From Thermacetogenium sp. UBA5472 (GTDB lineage: Bacteria > Bacillota > DSM-12270 > Thermacetogeniales > Thermacetogeniaceae), in NCBI GenBank assembly GCA_002426495.1, contig DIQC01000044.1:1-18370 (forward strand): DNA of 18,370 nucleotides. The letters run 5' to 3'. The position numbers were made by a program, and so were the translations under genes. The notes under the pieces are model-generated. The model did not search any database and had not been told where the DNA came from. It worked only from the letters and a program-made list of their open reading frames with translations. This document shows, one piece after another, positions 14,012 through 18,370 of this stretch (position 1 is its first letter; the number at the start of each line of letters is the position of its first letter).

Positions 14012-14595
14012 TTGCTGCGGTTATACTGGGAGCAGGCCTTTCCCGCAGACTAGGAAGGCCGAAACAGCTGCTCAGACTTGGCGGCAAAACAATTATCGAA
14101 CATGTCACAGAAAACGTTCTCCAGACAGAGGTATGCGAAGTCATTGTCGTAGTGGGGGCTTACTGCCAAGAAGTTGAGCAGGTTCTAAACCTCTATCCGG
14201 TAAAATGTATTTATAATTCGCGTTTCAAGGACGGAATAGGTACCTCAGTTGCTGCAGGAGCGAAAGTTGTCGCTCCTCATGTCAAAGGGATCATGTTTGT
14301 GGTTGGGGATCAGCCTTTGTTGTCCCCGGAATATATGAACCAGATGTTGAAGTTCTTTTTGGAGAAAAAACCACTCATTCTGAAGCCAGAAAAAGGGATG
14401 CCGGCCATCTTTGCCGAGGAATTAAGGCAAGAATTAATGGCTCTGACAGGTGATATCGGTGGCAGGCAGTTGATCAAAAAATACCGAGAAAAAGTTATTA
14501 CTTTTTCCGCTATTCCCGAAAACCAGTCTCTGGATATCGACACACAAGAGGACTATCAAAGAGTGCTGGAGATGTGGATGTTTAATGGTCGTTAG
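14008..14595 (+). CDS. mocA: MocA-type molybdenum cofactor cytidylyltransferase
   Basis: The protein has 195 residues, a normal length for this nucleotidyltransferase family. It shows LGAGLSRRLGRPKQLL (7-22; nucleotide and K-binding loop), VVGDQPLL (98-105; metal-binding aspartate), GDIGGRQLI (148-156) and DIDTQEDY (176-183). MocA attaches CMP to the molybdopterin cofactor for xanthine dehydrogenase-family enzymes; MobA, which adds GMP, is the alternative. The neighbours (XdhC, YqeC) favour the cytidylyl form. It starts with GTG after AGGAGG, overlapping the yqeC stop. Confidence 0.85.
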   Translation: MIAAVILGAGLSRRLGRPKQLLRLGGKTIIEHVTENVLQTEVCEVIVVVGAYCQEVEQVLNLYPVKCIYNSRFKDGIGTSVAAGAKVVAPHVKGIMFVVGDQPLLSPEYMNQMLKFFLEKKPLILKPEKGMPAIFAEELRQELMALTGDIGGRQLIKKYREKVITFSAIPENQSLDIDTQEDYQRVLEMWMFNGR

Positions 14596-14625
14596 TGGGT
14601 GGTTGTTAGTTGTTGAAAAATAAAG

Positions 14626-14659
14626 AGTCCCCGGATCAGCCAAGGGGACTGTCTGGCTG
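14626..14659 (+). promoter_or_regulatory. Possible pseudoknot-type leader structure before the NTPase gene
   Basis: AGTCCCC (14626-14632) pairs with GGGGACT (14644-14650). Its loop contains CAGCCA (14639-14643 with flanking C), which is complementary to the downstream TGGCTG (14654-14659). The two helices interlock, as in an H-type pseudoknot, or compete. The structure sits in the 155-nt interval between mocA and the NTPase gene. Role unproven; it could be a transcript end for mocA or a leader element. Confidence 0.3.
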
Positions 14660-14750
14660 TTGCTGGTTGCTTTCCCGGAAAACGGCCATCAGCATATTAC
14701 GGTACAGCGAGTCGGGTAGTTTGGGGAATGGCGCAATTATGGAGGATATC

Positions 14751-15302
14751 ATGACCAGAAATCTCTTTTTAACGGGCAGAGTAATGTGTGGCAAATCAAC
14801 CCTGATCAAACAGGAGGTCACTCCTTTCCTGGGTGATGTGGGGGGGTATTTTGTCCAGCGTCTTTTATGCTCAGGGGAAAACCATGGTTTTAAGATGGTG
14901 GAGATAGCCAATAGCGAGGACTATATTTTAGAAAAAGAAACAAGTTCAATTCATGAGGAAAAGGATCTGGTGGTTTACCTCAGCGACAATGGCTTTTGGG
15001 AGTGTGGTATTAAAACATTTGAAACAACAGGAGTCGACATTCTGGAGCGAAGTTATAGGAGCAGGAAAAAGATAGTGCTGATGGATGAGTTGGGAAGGGC
15101 AGAGGAGTATGCCCCCCGTTTTCGCCAAATGGTTGAAACACTGCTTAATGCCCAGATTTTTGTGCTGGGTGTATTAAAAAAAGAGGCGAACATGTTCCTA
15201 GATGTGATCAGGGAGCGGGATGACCTGTTGGTCATTGACCTTGATACCTGGGACTATCAGGACGCTGTTAAAATGGTGCGCGATTTTTTGTCTGAAGCCT
15301 AA
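14751..15302 (+). CDS. THEP1-like nucleoside-triphosphatase
   Basis: The protein has 183 residues. It has a Walker A loop GRVMCGKST (9-17), GGYFVQR (31-37; the position of GFxTxE in relatives), GFKMVEI (46-52) and a Walker B strand IVLMDELGRAE (108-118). The order and spacing match the THEP1/NTPase_1 family of small NTPases, whose biological substrate is uncertain. Several family motifs are weak, so the assignment is moderate. It lies 155 bp after mocA on the same strand and ends the accessory run, so a role in cofactor maturation is plausible but only inferred. I chose the ATG at 14751, with GGAGG 5 nt ahead; the ATG at 14739 is an alternative, and the open frame back to 14610 is not supported. 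Confidence 0.6.
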   Translation: MTRNLFLTGRVMCGKSTLIKQEVTPFLGDVGGYFVQRLLCSGENHGFKMVEIANSEDYILEKETSSIHEEKDLVVYLSDNGFWECGIKTFETTGVDILERSYRSRKKIVLMDELGRAEEYAPRFRQMVETLLNAQIFVLGVLKKEANMFLDVIRERDDLLVIDLDTWDYQDAVKMVRDFLSEA

Positions 15303-15304
15303 AA

Positions 15305-15338
15305 AAAAGAGAACCCGGAATTGTCCGAGTTCTCTTTT
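15305..15338. terminator. Bidirectional terminator between the NTPase gene and groEL
   Basis: AAAAGAGAACCCGG (15305-15318) and CCGAGTTCTCTTTT (15325-15338) form a stem with one mismatch and a 6-nt loop. A-run and T-run on opposite sides make it work in both directions, ending the plus-strand accessory genes and the minus-strand groES-groEL operon. Confidence 0.85.
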
Positions 15339-15360
15339 AGTGATCTTACAGAGTTTTTTC

Positions 15361-15390
15361 TGATGGGTTCTGATGGGTTCTGATGGGTTT
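15361..15390. repeat. Three tandem 10-bp repeats abutting the groEL stop
   Basis: TGATGGGTTC occurs three times in a row (the last ends in T). The final unit overlaps the groEL stop codon at 15389-15391. Read with groEL, the copies form the immediate 3' untranslated region before the terminator. Confidence 0.85.
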
Positions 15391-17044
15391 AGTACATTCC
15401 TCCGCCCATTCCGCCCATTCCGCCCATACCATTCATACCTCCGGGAGGCATCGCTGGTCCAGCATCTTGTTTCTCTGGGATTTCAGCGATCAATGCTTCT
15501 GTGGTCAGGAGCATTGAGGCGATGCTGGCTGCGTTCTGCAGGGCGCTTCTGGTTACCTTCAGTGGGTCAACGATACCTTCCTTTACCATGTTTGCATACT
15601 GTTCGGTGAGGGCATTGAGTCCTTGGCCAGGTTCTAAATTCTTGACATGTTCTATAACCACTGACCCTTCCATGCCGGCGTTTTCAGCGATCTGGCGCAG
15701 CGGTTCTTCCAGGGCACGACGTACAATCTTGACACCTGTTGCCATGTCCCCTTCTGCCTCAACATCATCCAGAGTAGGAATGATGTCAACCAGGCCTGTA
15801 CCGCCTCCGGGTATAATTCCCTCTTCAACAGCTGCCCTGGTGGCGGAAAGAGCATCTTCGATGCGGTGCTTTTTCTCTTTGAGTTCGGTTTCAGTAGCGG
15901 CGCCAACTTTAATTACAGCAACACCGCCTGCTAACTTGGCCAGTCGTTCCTGTAGTTTTTCGGAGTCATAATCAGAGGTGCTGTCTTCGATCTGCCTCTT
16001 GATTTGGTTGACACGCTTTTCAATGTTTTCACTACTGCCGTAGCCTTCAACAATGGTGGTGTTTTCCTTGTCAATTTTAACTTTTTTGGCACGGCCCAAG
16101 TTGTCGATGTCCACGTTCTCCAGTTTGTAACCCATATCCTCAGTGATGAAGGTGCCGTTGGTAAGGATAGCGATATCCTCCAGCATGGCTTTGCGACGGT
16201 CACCGAAGGCCGGGGCTTTGACGGCTGCACACTTCAAAACTCCGCGCAGTTTGTTGAGTGCCAAGGTGGCCAGGGCTTCCCCTTCAAGATCTTCAGCAAT
16301 AATAAGTAATGGACTGCCTGTACGGACGACCTTCTCCAGCAAGGGGAGCATGTCGCCAACAGCAGAAATCTTCTTTTCATAGATAAGAATATAAGGGTCT
16401 TCCAGTTCTACTTCCATGGTTTCGTTGTTGGTAACGAAATATGAAGAAATATAGCCGCGGTCGAATTCCATTCCTTCCACAACTTCTATCAGGGTTTCAA
16501 TTCCCTTGGATTCTTCAACTGTGATTACCCCGTCTTTGCCAACCTTCTCCATGGCATCAGCCACTAAACCGCCGATCTCCTGATCGTTTCCGGAAATAGC
16601 GGCAACATTGGCAATAGATTCTTTGGTTTCTACCGGGGTGCTCATCTTCTTCATTTCATCAACAGCTTTTTCCACTGCCAAGTCGATGCCGCGTTTCAAA
16701 AAGATTGGATTTGCACCTGCTGTCACGTTTCTCAGGCCTTCGCTGACAATAGACTGGGCAAGTACTGTCGCTGTTGTGGTACCATCACCGGCGATTTCGT
16801 TGGTTTTAGAAGCAACTTCTTTACAGAGCTGTGCTCCCATATTTTCAAAAGCATCTTTCAGTTCGATTTCCTTGGCAACAGTGACTCCGTCCTTGGTAAT
16901 TGTAGGGGAGCCAAATTTTTTTTCTAAAACCACGTTGCGGCCTTTGGGTCCCAAGGTAGTTCTGACTGCTTCTGCCACGATATTTACGCCTTTTTCCAGC
17001 TTTTTGCGGGCGTCAATATCAAAGACTATCTGTTTTGCTGGCAT
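15389..17044 (-). CDS. groL: Chaperonin GroEL (Hsp60)
   Basis: GroEL is the 60-kDa ATP-driven folding chamber in the cytoplasm, acting with GroES. The 551-residue protein is full length. It shows VRTTLGPKGRNVVLEKKFGSP near residues 27-47, GDGTTTATVLA (ATP site), AAISGND, the apical domain, and VEEGIIPGGGTGL. It ends with the usual Gly-Met-rich tail (GGMGGMGGGMY). The ATG follows AAAGGAGG. It lies 24 bp behind groES in one operon controlled by the CIRCE element at 17404-17430. Confidence 0.99.
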   Translation of the reverse strand: MPAKQIVFDIDARKKLEKGVNIVAEAVRTTLGPKGRNVVLEKKFGSPTITKDGVTVAKEIELKDAFENMGAQLCKEVASKTNEIAGDGTTTATVLAQSIVSEGLRNVTAGANPIFLKRGIDLAVEKAVDEMKKMSTPVETKESIANVAAISGNDQEIGGLVADAMEKVGKDGVITVEESKGIETLIEVVEGMEFDRGYISSYFVTNNETMEVELEDPYILIYEKKISAVGDMLPLLEKVVRTGSPLLIIAEDLEGEALATLALNKLRGVLKCAAVKAPAFGDRRKAMLEDIAILTNGTFITEDMGYKLENVDIDNLGRAKKVKIDKENTTIVEGYGSSENIEKRVNQIKRQIEDSTSDYDSEKLQERLAKLAGGVAVIKVGAATETELKEKKHRIEDALSATRAAVEEGIIPGGGTGLVDIIPTLDDVEAEGDMATGVKIVRRALEEPLRQIAENAGMEGSVVIEHVKNLEPGQGLNALTEQYANMVKEGIVDPLKVTRSALQNAASIASMLLTTEALIAEIPEKQDAGPAMPPGGMNGMGGMGGMGGGMY

Positions 17045-17068
17045 TATCTACCAACCTCCTTTTTATGC

Positions 17069-17353
17069 TTATTCCTTGATAGCAAGAATGTCGTTTTCGC
17101 GCATGATCAGGTATTCTTCATCTCCAACCTTGAACTCGGTACCCCCGTACTTAGAAAAAATAATCCTGTCACCTGCTTTTACTTCAGGTGCCACACGTGT
17201 ACCGTTGTCCAATATCCGGCCCTGCCCTACTGCCACAACCTCTCCATCTTGAGGCTTTTCTTTCGCAGTCTCTGGCAGGAAGATACCCCCTTCAGTTTTT
17301 TCGTCTTTCGAAAGAGGCCTTACCAGAACATGGTCACCAAGTGGTTTTAACAT
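17069..17353 (-). CDS. groS: Co-chaperonin GroES (Hsp10)
   Basis: GroES caps the GroEL cavity. The 94-residue protein has the standard PLGDHVLVRPL start, the mobile loop around KTEGGIFLPETAKEKP (20-35), GEVVAVGQGR and a C-terminal EYLIMRENDILAI. The ATG follows GAGGAGGG. It is the first gene of the operon, with promoter and CIRCE directly upstream. Confidence 0.99.
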   Translation of the reverse strand: MLKPLGDHVLVRPLSKDEKTEGGIFLPETAKEKPQDGEVVAVGQGRILDNGTRVAPEVKAGDRIIFSKYGGTEFKVGDEEYLIMRENDILAIKE

Positions 17354-17403
17354 CTAAACAACCCTCCTCAAATAGTAAGTATATGTATGGTTTTTATGTT
17401 GTA

Positions 17404-17430
17404 TTAGCACTCAAATTGAAAGAGTGCTAA
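17404..17430 (-). promoter_or_regulatory. CIRCE operator (HrcA binding site)
   Basis: TTAGCACTC (17404-17412), nine bases, then GAGTGCTAA (17422-17430) is a perfect match to the CIRCE consensus. It lies between the groES promoter and start codon, the normal place for repression by HrcA. The hrcA gene is not in the window. Confidence 0.97.
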
Positions 17431-17445
17431 TAAGATCTATGATAA

Positions 17446-17474
17446 ATAATACAAATGAAGGAGCCAATTGTCAA
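17446..17474 (-). promoter_or_regulatory. groES-groEL promoter
   Basis: On the minus strand TTGACA (17474-17469) and TATTAT (17451-17446) are separated by 17 bp. The -10 box ends 16 bp upstream of the CIRCE element, so transcription starts at or just before the operator. Confidence 0.85.
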
Positions 17475-17555
17475 TACTTTTTTATTCATTATACCCAAAA
17501 TATTTCGAAAAACGCATCTTTTTGTGGAAAAGCAGGGGGTTTGTGCTGGTTGGCA

Positions 17556-18044
17556 TCATTGCAGGTGGGCGATGATCACGGTTTGGTTTCCTTTTTTTCT
17601 TATACAAGAGGGGCATGTGATGAGACAGAGGTAGATGTCTTTGACCTGTTTTCCATTCTTTTTGAGCTCTCTCATTACCCTGGCAATATCTTTTCCTATG
17701 CGTGTCGAAGGTGTTTGGACAACTGCAGAATAAAACCTGCCCTGCAGTTGGCGACAGGAATCATCCTTGCTACACCTCTTATTGCCTCGGGGTGGCTGTA
17801 TTTCCACAAAGAGTTCACCTCTGAACAGACCGCTTTTCAGAAGCACTAAAGCATTCTCTTTAACGATATATCCCTTGCTGCTGGCTTCAGCCATGGCCAG
17901 GGCGATATCCTCATTGTAAGTAAATGGTTGATGAAAGGCCATGCGTGTGGTGACCCGATAAAAGAAATGGGGTTGTTCCCAAAGGTGTTCCTTTTCGTGA
18001 CAATCCTCAGGATTGATCTTCTGGCAGTGGCAGTGTTCGACCAT
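17556..18044 (-). CDS. Uncharacterised cysteine/histidine-rich protein
   Basis: I do not recognise this 162-residue protein. The N-terminus is rich in possible metal ligands (EHCHCQKINPEDCHEKEH), a middle section reads TTRMAFHQPFTYNEDIALAMAEAS, and two more cysteines (RCSKDDSC) follow. The C-terminus has a CxxC motif in LITCPSCIRKKGN. No signal peptide or membrane segment is seen, so it is probably a soluble metal-binding or redox protein. The start is set at the third codon of the longest frame: GGGAGG lies 8 nt before that ATG but only 2 nt before the first one. It is transcribed in the same direction as groES, about 80 bp upstream of the groES promoter, but is a separate unit. Confidence 0.6.
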   Translation of the reverse strand: MVEHCHCQKINPEDCHEKEHLWEQPHFFYRVTTRMAFHQPFTYNEDIALAMAEASSKGYIVKENALVLLKSGLFRGELFVEIQPPRGNKRCSKDDSCRQLQGRFYSAVVQTPSTRIGKDIARVMRELKKNGKQVKDIYLCLITCPSCIRKKGNQTVIIAHLQ

Positions 18045-18236
18045 TCCCATCGCCTCCCAATCAAATCTCTATTCAGGTTGTTAGTTCTGCAAAACAACTT
18101 TAGTTCCTGCCGCTATTACAAATTCTATAAGATGGTGATTACCGAAGGTTTTTCTTTATCGCCTGAAAGGGGATCTTAAAAGTTGCCAGGTTAGTGGAAC
18201 CATCACTTGAGCCACAAAGGGCAGTTTCCGGATGCT

Positions 18237-18304
18237 TCAGACCTCTGACTTCTGGCTTCCGACTTCTGCCTTTTCGGTTGGTTGTCAGTAATTAGGGAAA
18301 AGAC
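18237..18304 (-). repeat. Second copy of the dispersed purine/pyrimidine repeat
   Basis: The segment 18237-18267, read on the minus strand, matches 13118-13148 at 26 of 31 positions. GGGAAAAGAC at 18295-18304 is the complement of GTCTTTTCCC at 13179-13188. The copy is inverted and rearranged relative to the element at 13098-13230. The remaining non-coding stretch, 18045-18370, contains no gene I can support. Confidence 0.55.
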
Positions 18305-18370
18305 GGGGAGCATGAATAGGTGAGAGGGGGAATAAAATATTATCAAGAGAAGAGCAGCGGTGTGATGTCA

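Noticed and set aside
14610..14750. N-terminal extension of the NTPase
   Set aside because: The open frame has no ribosome site at its start, crosses a hairpin region, and the P-loop domain begins right after the ATG at 14751.
17424..17849. Plus-strand ORF from the CIRCE element into the Cys-rich gene region
   Set aside because: It starts inside the CIRCE operator and is the antisense shadow of the minus-strand gene, with no ribosome site.
18330..18370. Start of a SAM-I riboswitch (TTATCAAGAGAAG)
   Set aside because: The opening resembles the S-box 5' strand, but the next conserved bases (GGAGGGA, GGCCC) do not follow and the window ends.

Overview
The window looks like the chromosome of a strictly anaerobic Gram-positive clostridium (Peptococcaceae or a related acetogen/syntroph). 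The signs are a flavin/iron-sulfur NADH- and NADP-linked electron-bifurcation complex, selenium/molybdenum hydroxylase accessory genes, strong AGGAGG ribosome binding sites, a perfect CIRCE element before groES-groEL, and moderate GC. All assignments come from reading the sequence and translations; no database search was run.

Layout. (1) 1-2330 is an AT-rich accessory stretch: the N-terminal part of an IS4-type transposase running off the left edge, a TetR-family regulator, and an IS21 remnant (truncated istB plus one element end) lying directly upstream of the regulator. (2) 2333-3094 is a short-chain dehydrogenase/reductase, preceded by a 12-bp degenerate tandem repeat and a long hairpin and followed by a terminator. 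(3) 3262-9888 is a four-gene operon: NAD kinase, then a NuoE-like, a NuoF-like and a giant fused subunit. The third subunit joins a NuoG/HydA-like [2Fe-2S] domain, an NfnB/GltD-like FAD-NADP module, ferredoxin domains and a degenerate molybdopterin-oxidoreductase domain. This matches the Stn (Sporomusa-type Nfn) NADH/ferredoxin:NADP transhydrogenase family. The first enzyme makes NADP and the complex moves electrons into or out of that pool. (4) 10337-15302 holds maturation genes for a selenium-dependent molybdenum hydroxylase: a YqeB-XdhC fusion, a separate XdhC N-terminal domain, YqeC, a MocA-type nucleotidyltransferase and a THEP1-like NTPase. A convergent-then-divergent bioY (biotin uptake) gene interrupts the run. 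No hydroxylase structural gene is in the window. The leader of this cluster has a good promoter and a ModE-like palindrome. (5) 15389-17353, minus strand, is groES-groEL with its promoter and CIRCE operator. (6) 17556-18044 is an uncharacterised cysteine-rich protein. The right end is non-coding and carries a copy of a dispersed repeat also found at 13098-13230.

Most interesting points: the fused transhydrogenase subunit with a molybdenum domain that lacks its metal ligand; the XdhC function divided between one degenerate and one intact N-terminal domain; the ModE-like operator; the 12-bp tandem array before the reductase; and the IS21 end that creates a false N-terminal extension on the TetR gene.
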